Shown piece after piece: positions 33,901 through 42,049 of a stretch of 64,000 bases of DNA. The translations under genes and the position numbers were made by a program. The stretch covers positions 2,542,001-2,606,000 of the forward strand of contig NZ_CP033459.1 in NCBI RefSeq assembly GCF_003265305.2, written 5' to 3'. This DNA is from Pseudoprevotella muciniphila (GTDB taxonomy: Bacteria; Bacteroidota; Bacteroidia; Bacteroidales; Bacteroidaceae). Under the pieces are notes generated by a model that searched no databases, had not been told where the DNA came from, and saw only the letters and a program-made list of their open reading frames with translations. Every line of letters starts with the position of its first letter. Position 1 is the first letter of the stretch.

Positions 33901-34890
33901 TCAGTGGTTATATACTCTATATAACCAAGAAATACACTTGAACAGATGTTTTTCTCTAAAGAAGTAGTAGAAAAAAAGTTTTATGCGGTGCTTAAATTTA
34001 CCAAAATATTTTTTTTCATTGTAAAAGTCTTTATACGCTTCATAATTATTTGTAAGAAGTGAATAATGAATTAAATGATTCAAATACCTAAATTTTACAC
34101 TATTAATTATTACTATATTATTGATGGGGTGGAACTCTAACATTGCAATTTTTAACTTCCCTGTATCTTTAAACATCTTGTAAATTTGACTTTTTTCTGT
34201 AAAATGACAACCAGACTCGCGTAATATCCTATATACACTTGTGATATCCTTCACTATTCTAAACGTTCCCATTATACTAGCTGTCATCCATAAATAAATG
34301 TCGCCACTGAAAGCATCTTGGGGAATGGGGGGAAGCTTTTCAAGAATATCCTTTCTTATACATACAGTAAGTGTTAATACATTAATTTTGTCTTCTTCGT
34401 AATGTGAAAACATTTTTTCATATAAGTATCCCTCTTTCTCAACAATAACGTCATCCATGAATCTATCTTCATCTTGAATATATCTTCTATAAGAAGTATA
34501 AACCAAACTACACTCAGGGTCGCTTTCGAGAATATCCACCTGCTTCTGAAGCTTATATGGGTCAATCCAATAGTCATCGCCCTCACAATAGGCTACATAT
34601 TTACCTTTAATTGCTTTTTGTAAAATATTTTGGATTTGATAAAAGTCTCCATTGTACTTTGAGTATTGGTTCTCTGTTTCGTAGATGGCATTAAAAAGGT
34701 CTGGGTACTTCTTTTCGTATTCGCGAATAATGTCAGCAGTACCATCTGTTGAAGCATCGTCATGGATAACAATCTCATATCGAAAGTTCGTTTTCTGCAT
34801 AACGAAACCATCAAGACACTCACGAATATAAGGTGCATGATTGTATGTTAAACAGTGTATAGAAACCAGTATCTCATTATCCATATTCAT
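33901..34890 (-). CDS. Glycosyltransferase family 2 protein
   Basis: A 329-residue GT-A enzyme. LVSIHCLTYNHAPYIRECLD, YEIVIHDDASTDGTADII and KYVAYCEGDDYWIDPYKLQ are the defining motifs; EGDDYW with the following Lys/Gln pair marks a large group of capsule GT2 enzymes. The remainder is helical and basic at the end. A second ATG two codons in is also possible. Its 5' side abuts a 308-nt stretch of coding debris, so it may have been brought next to the upstream cassette by a deletion. Confidence 0.9.
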   Translation of the reverse strand: MNMDNEILVSIHCLTYNHAPYIRECLDGFVMQKTNFRYEIVIHDDASTDGTADIIREYEKKYPDLFNAIYETENQYSKYNGDFYQIQNILQKAIKGKYVAYCEGDDYWIDPYKLQKQVDILESDPECSLVYTSYRRYIQDEDRFMDDVIVEKEGYLYEKMFSHYEEDKINVLTLTVCIRKDILEKLPPIPQDAFSGDIYLWMTASIMGTFRIVKDITSVYRILRESGCHFTEKSQIYKMFKDTGKLKIAMLEFHPINNIVIINSVKFRYLNHLIHYSLLTNNYEAYKDFYNEKKYFGKFKHRIKLFFYYFFREKHLFKCISWLYRVYNH

Positions 34891-34916
34891 ATTATTCTCG
34901 TTGGTGTGAAGAAATT

Positions 34917-35163
34917 TTAAACTTTCTTGTTTAAGAAGATTCGTCCTTTTAGTCTTGTATAGTTGTGTTTAACGTATTTCCTTATCTCATCTTTATTCTT
35001 CTAAGGAAATATACTCAAAATATAGAGTGATCTTCTTAATTTTCTCTTTGTCGCGGTTCACCATATACACTATAGTCCCGCCTAATGACGCAAATAATTC
35101 TGATACATTGGTACCTATTTTGTTCCGTTTGCGCCAACAACTGTGACAATCTTTATTTTAACA
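34917..35163 (-). pseudogene. Remnant of a 3-hydroxyacyl-CoA dehydrogenase-like gene
   Basis: The 308-nt gap 34891-35198 holds no intact gene. Reading the - strand, one frame gives KIVTVVGANGT (near 35118-35151) and, after a shift at an A-run, the next frame gives GTNVSELFASLGGTIVYMVN then RDKEKIKKITLYFEYISLEE, ending in a stop at 34993. Joined, these recreate the NAD-binding Rossmann start (GxxGxxG) of a 3-hydroxyacyl-CoA dehydrogenase-type protein, a family I recall from Bacteroidales polysaccharide loci. A third frame then runs KYVKHNYTRLKGRIFLNKK to a stop at 34917, apparently the tail of this or another gene. Decay by frameshift and large deletion is inferred. Confidence 0.6.
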
Positions 35164-35198
35164 TACTTATTTTTGTTTCATGGTTTGGTGTCTAATAC

Positions 35199-35759
35199 TT
35201 ACAGATTCCAATAATGGTTTTCTTCTATAAGTTTCTTATAATCACTTTCTAAAACTCCTATCATTGTCAAATCACGCCAAACACCATGCTTATAGATGCA
35301 TTCTCGTTTAACACCTTCTTCTTTCCATCCACATTTTGAATAAAGGTGTTTTGAGGCTGCATTGGAATCAAACCGACAACTCTCAAGCCGATGTAGTCCT
35401 AACTCATCGAAAGCATAACGCATAATAGCCATGACGGTATCCGTTCCAATACCTCTTCTACAAAACTGTTTATTAGCCAATTTTATCCCATGTATAGCAG
35501 TACGGTTTTTCCAATCTATATCAGTCAAAGTTGCAATTCCAATGGATCCATCCTCTTTTGTTTCAATAACAAAACGGTGATTGAGACCATTTGAAGAAAG
35601 GCTATTATCAAACCATTTATTTTGCTGCTCAATAGACAAAGGGAAAGCCCATCCGACAACTACATCTTCCAATTCTGTGTCATTAAACATATCGCAAATT
35701 AATTGCATGTCATTCCGTGTCATTGCACGGAGCATAACAATCTTTCCTTTAATATTCAT
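35199..35759 (-). CDS. GNAT-family N-acetyltransferase (RimJ/RimL-like)
   Basis: A 186-residue GNAT protein. The N-terminal MLRAMTRNDMQLICDMFND is typical of RimJ/RimL-like members; the acetyl-CoA site is at FCRRGIGTDTVMAIMRYAF (the R/Q-x-x-G-x-G/A motif reads RRGIG), followed by RLESCRFDSNAASKHLYSKCGW. It overlaps the upstream gene by 4 nt (ATGA), so it belongs to the amino-sugar cassette of 35199-39021. The likely job is N-acetylation of the amine installed by the aminotransferase, as in PseH- or WecD-type steps. Confidence 0.88.
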   Translation of the reverse strand: MNIKGKIVMLRAMTRNDMQLICDMFNDTELEDVVVGWAFPLSIEQQNKWFDNSLSSNGLNHRFVIETKEDGSIGIATLTDIDWKNRTAIHGIKLANKQFCRRGIGTDTVMAIMRYAFDELGLHRLESCRFDSNAASKHLYSKCGWKEEGVKRECIYKHGVWRDLTMIGVLESDYKKLIEENHYWNL

Positions 35760-36712
35760 ATCGGATATTGTTTTACAATTTCAATAATTCTTTTCATGTT
35801 CTCCTTGTCATATCTCTGGTCAATAGGTAGTGGTTGCAGCTGGTATGCAAGAAAGTATTCAACATCATCTTTAGTAGTCCAATTCAACACATTAGGCCAA
35901 TAGCGTGCTACAAAAATCTTATTCTCAATTAACTTCTCACGTAATCCTTTGATTGGTGCAAGGAAAGGATAAGCCATTGGGACGGCATCTTTATCAAGTG
36001 ATAACTTCAAGTTGTTTTCTCTGCCATGTGACTTATTCAAATACAAAAAATTCTCTCTACGCTTCTTTGCCACAGCATCATAGTCGATTGACTGCATGAT
36101 ACGCTGAGTTAACTTAGACATCTTGCGAATAGGCTGATTATCCAAGCCATCATCAACTTTTTGAAAATCAACATAGCCTTGTTCTGCAGAGAGGTCTATG
36201 CGCTTTAACAGATGTGCCATCCTATCGTAGGATTTGTCCTGAACAAATTCATCATCCAACAACATATCAGTATAGAGATATGCACCATCTGCTACTCCAA
36301 AGAATTTGCGGCAAGTATAGAACGTATCTATACCTTGTAAGGGTTTAGCATAAAAGGCTTGTGTATTATCAACAATTAAGCGAGAGCCCGTTTTCTCTGC
36401 CAACTGCTCAACATAGCGTTGTTTCAGTCCAAAGTAGTTGGTATAAAGTAGAGCCTCGTCATCCTTTAGCCTAAAATGGTCTTTTATCTCAAAATGAATA
36501 TTTATATGATAGAATTCAGATTGTATGCCCAGCTTGTTGATAGGCTCAATCACTGCTTCGCATGTATAATAAGGTACATACAACTTCTTATAACCCCGTG
36601 CTCGTAGGATGTACTCCAAACAATTACGTCCAGTATTAAGACGTATAGAATTTTTATGAAATTCCTCTTGGATAGGAAGTTCTAACGAAAAGTAACCGCC
36701 TATTGCTTCCAT
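35756..36712 (-). CDS. DegT-like PLP-fold protein, divergent
   Basis: A 318-residue protein with the layout of a short DegT/DnrJ aminotransferase: SIRLNTGRNCLEYILRARG, YVPYYTCEAVIEPI, RLIVDNTQAFYA (the Asp that would contact PLP nitrogen), and FYTCRKFFGVADGAYLYTD, where the Lys lines up with the PLP-binding Lys of DegT enzymes. The C-terminal domain is shorter than in the true DegT gene at 37921. It may be an active transaminase with unusual substrate or a non-catalytic relative. It abuts the ATP-grasp gene without a gap and overlaps the GNAT gene by 4 nt. Confidence 0.65.
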   Translation of the reverse strand: MEAIGGYFSLELPIQEEFHKNSIRLNTGRNCLEYILRARGYKKLYVPYYTCEAVIEPINKLGIQSEFYHINIHFEIKDHFRLKDDEALLYTNYFGLKQRYVEQLAEKTGSRLIVDNTQAFYAKPLQGIDTFYTCRKFFGVADGAYLYTDMLLDDEFVQDKSYDRMAHLLKRIDLSAEQGYVDFQKVDDGLDNQPIRKMSKLTQRIMQSIDYDAVAKKRRENFLYLNKSHGRENNLKLSLDKDAVPMAYPFLAPIKGLREKLIENKIFVARYWPNVLNWTTKDDVEYFLAYQLQPLPIDQRYDKENMKRIIEIVKQYPI

Positions 36713-37921
36713 CTATTTTACTACTACTTTCAACCAGATATGCTGATTGGTAATGGCTTTTTCCAGTTCTTCTGCTGTTTGGAATTTAAGAACCAGTGTT
36801 CCAATTGCATTATTTGCTCCCTCAAATGTTTCAACCCTATCTCCTTTCTTTACCCATAAATCTTCCTCAACAATTTCAGCAGGTAAATCCTTGCTAATCT
36901 CTATATGGTCAAATAGGCCACTTTGGTCTGCATGGAGTATAATTTCTGCCCAGTGCCCGTTGTAAGGTTTTTGCTCAATGGTTTCCAAGATGGGGTCTCC
37001 TACTATGGCGCGAGTAATGGCTGTTATCATATCCACTCCAGTTGCATAGCGAAGCATCTCACAAAGACGATTACCCCCTCCTCGCGGTGTAAGTTCCATA
37101 ATATATGGTTTTCCATTAGGTGCTACACGTGTCTCAATATTATATACTACAGTTTTCAAATTAAGCAGTGTTATCAATCGTTGTATCTCAGAAGTGAGAT
37201 ACTCTTCCTGTTCCTTTGTGAACGTGGAAGGCCATGAATAGGCTGCGGGGGTATATGGGTTAGTGGCTTGTGCGTCAAAACGCTGAGCACAGAAACTAGT
37301 GAACACTAACTTGCCGTCCACAGACATGCTATCTGTGTCGGATGAACATCCTTGTTTCTCAATAAACTCCTCAATAATAATATGACCTGATATGCTATGC
37401 TCCATGGCATACTCTAATGCAGGTCTTAAATCTTCTTTCGTATCTACACGGCTTACTCCCTTGCTTCCAGCAGCATCAGTTGGCTTAACAATCACAGGCC
37501 AAGGACACCAATTAACATCTTGCATTGCATCCTCAACGCTATCAAAACCTTTTGCTTGAGGCACATTGAAGCCATTTTTTGCAAGAAATTCGCGGAACTT
37601 ATCTTTATTTTGAAGAATTTCCACTGATTCAAACGAACCAAATGAAGGCAAATGCATCTTGTTTTGTACATAACTTGCGGCAATCACACCAGGATCGCAT
37701 GCAAAAGACATAATACCATCTATCTTCAGACGTTGTGCCTCACGCAAAACCGCCTCTTTGTCTATGATGCTGACGTTACAATATTCATCGCTCCACTTAT
37801 GAGCAATATTGTTCGGTATATAGTCTGCAGTTATCACATAGTAACCCTGATTATGTGCTGCATCTATTACTGGTTTCAGGTAGCGTAAGCCACCAAGGAG
37901 CATTAATTTCTTCTGGCCCAT
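36713..37921 (-). CDS. ATP-grasp domain protein
   Basis: A 402-residue ligase-like protein. It starts GQKKLMLLGGLRYLKPVIDA (Rossmann-like), and the ATP-grasp core has WPVIVKPTDAAGSKGVSRVD, HIIIEEFIEKQGCSSDTDS, and PYIMELTPRGGGNRLCEML with metal-binding Glu and a Arg/Asn pair. This is the biotin carboxylase-like ATP-grasp group, which couples ATP hydrolysis to amide bond formation, often adding an amino acid to an amine or carboxylate. Its start codon overlaps the aminotransferase stop (TAATG). Together they suggest that an amino sugar is made and then decorated by an amide. Confidence 0.82.
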   Translation of the reverse strand: MGQKKLMLLGGLRYLKPVIDAAHNQGYYVITADYIPNNIAHKWSDEYCNVSIIDKEAVLREAQRLKIDGIMSFACDPGVIAASYVQNKMHLPSFGSFESVEILQNKDKFREFLAKNGFNVPQAKGFDSVEDAMQDVNWCPWPVIVKPTDAAGSKGVSRVDTKEDLRPALEYAMEHSISGHIIIEEFIEKQGCSSDTDSMSVDGKLVFTSFCAQRFDAQATNPYTPAAYSWPSTFTKEQEEYLTSEIQRLITLLNLKTVVYNIETRVAPNGKPYIMELTPRGGGNRLCEMLRYATGVDMITAITRAIVGDPILETIEQKPYNGHWAEIILHADQSGLFDHIEISKDLPAEIVEEDLWVKKGDRVETFEGANNAIGTLVLKFQTAEELEKAITNQHIWLKVVVK

Positions 37922-39021
37922 TATTTTACCATTAAATCTAGTATATGATTTATCTCTGTGTCAGTAAGTCCATGGTGCATAGGCAAGCAAATCACCTCGT
38001 TAGCTATTCTTGTTGCCACAGGTAAATTTGCAGGAGAGGCACTTGGCAAACCACGATATGTACTGAAAGTGCTGATAAGCGGATAGAAGTAACGCCTTCC
38101 CCAAATGTCATTTTCACGCAGTTTAAAATATAGTTCATCGCGGCTCATCCCATATTCTTTTTCGTTGATGAAGATAGGGAAATAACTATAATTATGGCGA
38201 ACACCAGGCATATCCTCAAAGAAACGCACACCAGGAACGTTTCTTAATGCCACGCGGTATGCCTGTGCTACCTGCTGACGCTTTGCGATGGCGTCATCTA
38301 TCTGTTTTAAGTTCAGAAGGCCGTAGGCGCAACGCACCTCATCCACCTTGCTGTTAATGCCAGGAGCAACAACTTCTGTTTCTCCTGCAAAACCGAAATT
38401 CTTGAGATAATCTGTGCGTTTCTTGGTTTGCTCATCTTGCATTACTAAGGCACCTCCTTCAAGAGTGTTATAAACTTTCGTAGCATGAAAACTCAATGTG
38501 CTCATATCACCAGCTTTCAGCACGCTCTCGCCATCTACTTCTACACCAAAAGCATGAGCAGCGTCATAAATCACCTTCAAACCGTACTTGTCGGCAATTT
38601 CCTGAATCTGCTTCATCTTCACAGGTTTGCCATAGCAATGCACAGGCATGATGGCTGTGGTCTTTGGAGTGATGGCTGCCTCAATCTTATCAGGGTCTAT
38701 ACCGCAAGTTTCCTCTTCTATGTCAACAAACACAGGACGGCAACCATTCCACCAAATGCTATGAGTGGTGGCAACAAAACTATATGGTGTAGTGATTACC
38801 TCGCCATTGATGCGAAGCGCTTGCAGAGCTGTAATCAGTGGCAACGTACCATTGGTAAAAAGACTAACGTATGGCACTTTCAAATATTCTGCTAAAGCGG
38901 CTTCCAATTGCTTATGAAAACTACCATTATTGGTAATCCATTTGCTATCCCAAATTTGCTGAAGTAGTTTGTGGAACTCGTCCAAATCTGGCAGTAATGG
39001 AGATGTTACTGTAATTTGCAT
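37921..39021 (-). CDS. DegT/DnrJ/EryC1/StrS aminotransferase
   Basis: A 366-residue PLP enzyme that transfers an amino group to a keto-sugar nucleotide. Visible landmarks are SKWITNNGSFHKQLEAALAE, VSLFTNGTLPLITALQAL, IYDAAHAFG (Asp contacting PLP) and LSFHATKVYNTLEGGALV, where the Lys binds PLP. YPLISTFSTYRGLP and LPMHHGLTDTEI close the protein as in VioA/DesV-type enzymes. It opens the amino-sugar cassette; the keto-sugar-forming dehydratase is not found in this window. Confidence 0.93.
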   Translation of the reverse strand: MQITVTSPLLPDLDEFHKLLQQIWDSKWITNNGSFHKQLEAALAEYLKVPYVSLFTNGTLPLITALQALRINGEVITTPYSFVATTHSIWWNGCRPVFVDIEEETCGIDPDKIEAAITPKTTAIMPVHCYGKPVKMKQIQEIADKYGLKVIYDAAHAFGVEVDGESVLKAGDMSTLSFHATKVYNTLEGGALVMQDEQTKKRTDYLKNFGFAGETEVVAPGINSKVDEVRCAYGLLNLKQIDDAIAKRQQVAQAYRVALRNVPGVRFFEDMPGVRHNYSYFPIFINEKEYGMSRDELYFKLRENDIWGRRYFYPLISTFSTYRGLPSASPANLPVATRIANEVICLPMHHGLTDTEINHILDLMVK

Positions 39022-39027
39022 TATGTT

Positions 39028-40485
39028 TTATTTGTTTGCTTTCTCTTTATTCTTTCTGAGTTCAATAAGTTCTTTTAATTCAGGGAATCGTAGCATACGA
39101 GCCATCCCTATATAGAACAATGTACCTGCTATAATGCCTATAATCAGGTTATATAGATATTGTATAGGACAGAACGTGGAAATGCAGAACACCAATGTTC
39201 CCATTGCTAAACTGAGAATAATTGTTTTCGACATATCACCCATTTGTCTGAAGAATCCCACATGAATGATTTTACCTGTATAATACGTGTTGACAACAAG
39301 GCAGAAAATAGACGAAAAAATACCACCAACGCACATCGCTTCAATGCCGAAAGGTGCTGAAACAACGAGGAAAAATACACCGATGCACTTTTTGATGATT
39401 TCAAGTCTAAGAAACAAGTCGGAACGCCCTTTAACCAAAAGCAGATTGAGGTTAATGGCATGGATGGGATACCACATCATTCTGAAGCAGATAATTTGGA
39501 GCAAAAGTATCGAGAATGACCATTTTTCTCCAACTAACGTTATAACAAGAGGCTTAGCGCAACCAGCCAATCCCATCATCATAGGGAAAATAACGAATGC
39601 TGAGATGCGGATAAACTTTCTATATGTTGTGGCGAGGCGCGCATCATCATTTTGCAGCGTGCAGAGCGCAGGATAACTAACACCTTGAATGATGTTTGTT
39701 ACATTTGAAGAAGGTAATGCCGCAAAATTCTCAGCGCGTGTATAAAAACCTAAAGTTGCTGCACTATATAATTTGCCGACAATCAAAGGATAAATGTTAT
39801 TGTATGTAGTATCAAGTAATCCTGAGAAAAGCAATTTAGACCCAAAACCGAACAATTCGCGAAAAGACTTCCATGAATAGACAAAGGCGGGGCGCCATTT
39901 TGAATAATACCAAAAGAGTAGAACTCTGAATATCGCGGACGAAATCTGTTGACCGACCAATGCCCAACATCCGAAATCATTGAATGCCATTGTCAGACCA
40001 ACTGCACCAGATGCAATAGCAGTTATTAATGAAATTTTTGCAGTGGTCTTAAAGTTCATTTTTGCGGTCATCAATGATTCCTGTACAAGGTTGAAGCCAT
40101 TGATAATAAGTGTGAGGCTGATGACACGCGTGAGATCGGTGAGTTGCGGCTCGTTGTAGAAATCGGCAATGTAAGGAGCTGCAAAAAATAGAAGAATATA
40201 AAAGAAGGTTGCCGCCACAATATTGAAGTAGAATACAGTGGAGCAGTCCGCGTTTGTTCTATCTTGTTTACGTATAAGTGCTGAACCGAAACCACTGCTG
40301 ACGAAACTGCCAGAAATGGCAATGAATATGGTCAACATACCTAGCAAACCATAATCTTTTGGTGTAAGCAATCGCGCCATTACAATCATGACAACAAATT
40401 GTACACCTTTCACAGAAAAGTTTCCGAGTGCATTCCAAAATACACCCTTAACGGTCTTCTGTTTTAATGAGGGTTCTTCGGGCAT
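39028..40485 (-). CDS. Polysaccharide flippase, WzxC-like (MOP superfamily)
   Basis: A 485-residue protein with about fourteen membrane helices. The opening LKQKTVKGVFWNALGNFSVKG followed by ARLLTPKDYGLLGMLTIFIA is typical of the WzxC/TuaB group, which moves undecaprenyl-linked sugars across the inner membrane. It ends with a basic tail (LRKNKEKANK). It is the first of two flippases encoded next to each other; the other, at 40488, starts with a different signature, so they are not recent duplicates. The 2-nt gap between them indicates co-translation. Confidence 0.88.
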   Translation of the reverse strand: MPEEPSLKQKTVKGVFWNALGNFSVKGVQFVVMIVMARLLTPKDYGLLGMLTIFIAISGSFVSSGFGSALIRKQDRTNADCSTVFYFNIVAATFFYILLFFAAPYIADFYNEPQLTDLTRVISLTLIINGFNLVQESLMTAKMNFKTTAKISLITAIASGAVGLTMAFNDFGCWALVGQQISSAIFRVLLFWYYSKWRPAFVYSWKSFRELFGFGSKLLFSGLLDTTYNNIYPLIVGKLYSAATLGFYTRAENFAALPSSNVTNIIQGVSYPALCTLQNDDARLATTYRKFIRISAFVIFPMMMGLAGCAKPLVITLVGEKWSFSILLLQIICFRMMWYPIHAINLNLLLVKGRSDLFLRLEIIKKCIGVFFLVVSAPFGIEAMCVGGIFSSIFCLVVNTYYTGKIIHVGFFRQMGDMSKTIILSLAMGTLVFCISTFCPIQYLYNLIIGIIAGTLFYIGMARMLRFPELKELIELRKNKEKANK

Positions 40486-40487
40486 TT

Positions 40488-42008
40488 TTACTTTAATAAT
40501 ACGAATTTACTGCGTATCTTTTCAACCGCATAACTCCTTTCTCTATAGGTCATGCCGAGTGCATAGACGAGTGCAATGACTACGCACGTACTTATGACAC
40601 AGGTCAGCAAGAAGCGCAGTAGGGGAGTGCTTATGGTGTTGTGTACTAATATGGGGAGTATCGGACTGAGCACTGCTATGGGCAGGATGCGACCATATAC
40701 ACTCAAGAGATAATCCTTGATGTTGATAGGCATCATTCGGCGGAGCATCACGAGACGCACACCTATGGCGATGAGGAATACTGCCAGTTGCGCCCAGAAA
40801 ACGGCTTCCGGACTGCCCGTGAGTTTCAGGGCTGCTATGGTGAGAGGGAAACCGAGCAGGAGTGTGCCGCCTGTTACTATCTGATAGTTACGAATGTCGC
40901 CATGCGCCAGTGCCATCGTGATGATGGGCGTGGTGGTGGCATCGAACAGGCTGATGATGAGTATGATGCGCAGGAAACTGACGGAATGGTCGGGATAGCG
41001 TCCGAGCCAAAGTTCAAGCACGTATGGTGCTTCAATCATCAGTGGCAGGGCGATGATCCAGAGGATAAAGAACGAGTACTTGCTCGAGGCGTATGCCAGA
41101 GTGTACATGCGTTCGTTGTTGCCAGAGGCATAACTCTTCGTAATCTGCGGGTTGATGGCAGTCTGCACGTTACGCACAAACATACTCACGTAGGTCTCCA
41201 CCTGCACGGCAATGGCTCGCGCGGCATTCACCGTAACACCGCAGAAGAAATTGAGTACGAGATTGATGCCCTGCGCGTAGAGCGGTATGGTGGCTGTGCC
41301 GATGGTGTTCCAGCCTGCAAAGGCAAACATCTCGCGGAAAAGTTTTCTGTCTCGTGTATGGCGATAGCGTGCGAAAGGCAATTTGCTGCGGCAATATACT
41401 ATATAGATAATACGATCTGCCACTTGCAATAGGAATAGCCAAACGCCCATGAAGATGAGCCTGTCGCACGTGACGAAGGGCAGGATGATTGCCATCGCAA
41501 GGCGCATACCTGCATCAAATAGGCTGATGTAGGCGAAAGCGCCCATTTTCTCGGCGGCTATGATGGCTGCATCGTAAGGGTAGGAGATGATGAGCAGGAA
41601 GGTGGTGGCTATGCTCAACTGATAAATCACGAGGGCAGCCGTCATGCGCCCGTCGGGAATTACCATCTTCGTGCAGACATACCAAAGACCAACTGTTTCG
41701 GCAAGAAGAACGATGACAAGTGCAATGTACACATGAATCTTCGTTGCCATCGAGAATACGTCGCGCAAACGTTCTGTATCGCCTTTGCCAAGGTGAAAGG
41801 TGATGTATCGGCTCGTAGCGCCCGTCATCGTGGCATGAAGGAACGTGAAGAGCGTGATAAAACCGGTTACTACGTTGTTGGTGCCGTAGTCCGCATCACC
41901 GAGAGCATTGAATATCGCGCGACTCGTATAGAGGCCTATGATGAGCAGCACGAACATCCGCAGATAAAGGTAAAGCGTGTTTCGTGCTATGCGAGAATTT
42001 GCGGACAT
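40488..42008 (-). CDS. Oligosaccharide flippase-like membrane protein (MOP/MATE superfamily)
   Basis: A 506-residue protein with about fourteen helices. It starts SRIARNTLYLYLRMFVLLII, then GLYTSRAIFNALGDADYGTNN, a pattern of a Bacteroidales Wzx subgroup distinct from WzxC. The conserved internal sequence FGFAGWNT-like (here MFAFAGWNTIGTAT) and NFFCGVTVNAARAIAVQVE support the subgroup. It probably flips lipid-linked repeat units; with the WzxC-like gene next to it, one may serve another glycan. GC-richer than the capsule middle. Confidence 0.85.
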   Translation of the reverse strand: MSANSRIARNTLYLYLRMFVLLIIGLYTSRAIFNALGDADYGTNNVVTGFITLFTFLHATMTGATSRYITFHLGKGDTERLRDVFSMATKIHVYIALVIVLLAETVGLWYVCTKMVIPDGRMTAALVIYQLSIATTFLLIISYPYDAAIIAAEKMGAFAYISLFDAGMRLAMAIILPFVTCDRLIFMGVWLFLLQVADRIIYIVYCRSKLPFARYRHTRDRKLFREMFAFAGWNTIGTATIPLYAQGINLVLNFFCGVTVNAARAIAVQVETYVSMFVRNVQTAINPQITKSYASGNNERMYTLAYASSKYSFFILWIIALPLMIEAPYVLELWLGRYPDHSVSFLRIILIISLFDATTTPIITMALAHGDIRNYQIVTGGTLLLGFPLTIAALKLTGSPEAVFWAQLAVFLIAIGVRLVMLRRMMPINIKDYLLSVYGRILPIAVLSPILPILVHNTISTPLLRFLLTCVISTCVVIALVYALGMTYRERSYAVEKIRSKFVLLK

Positions 42009-42049
42009 TCAAATAGTTTTCACTTGAACTGTGGACTCAAGTTTAACCT

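Noticed and set aside
34917-34995. Alternative start extending the GT2 at 33901 upstream into the gap
   Set aside because: The frame is open for about 25 codons upstream but lacks a start codon, and GT2 proteins begin close to the LVSIHCLTYN motif already included.
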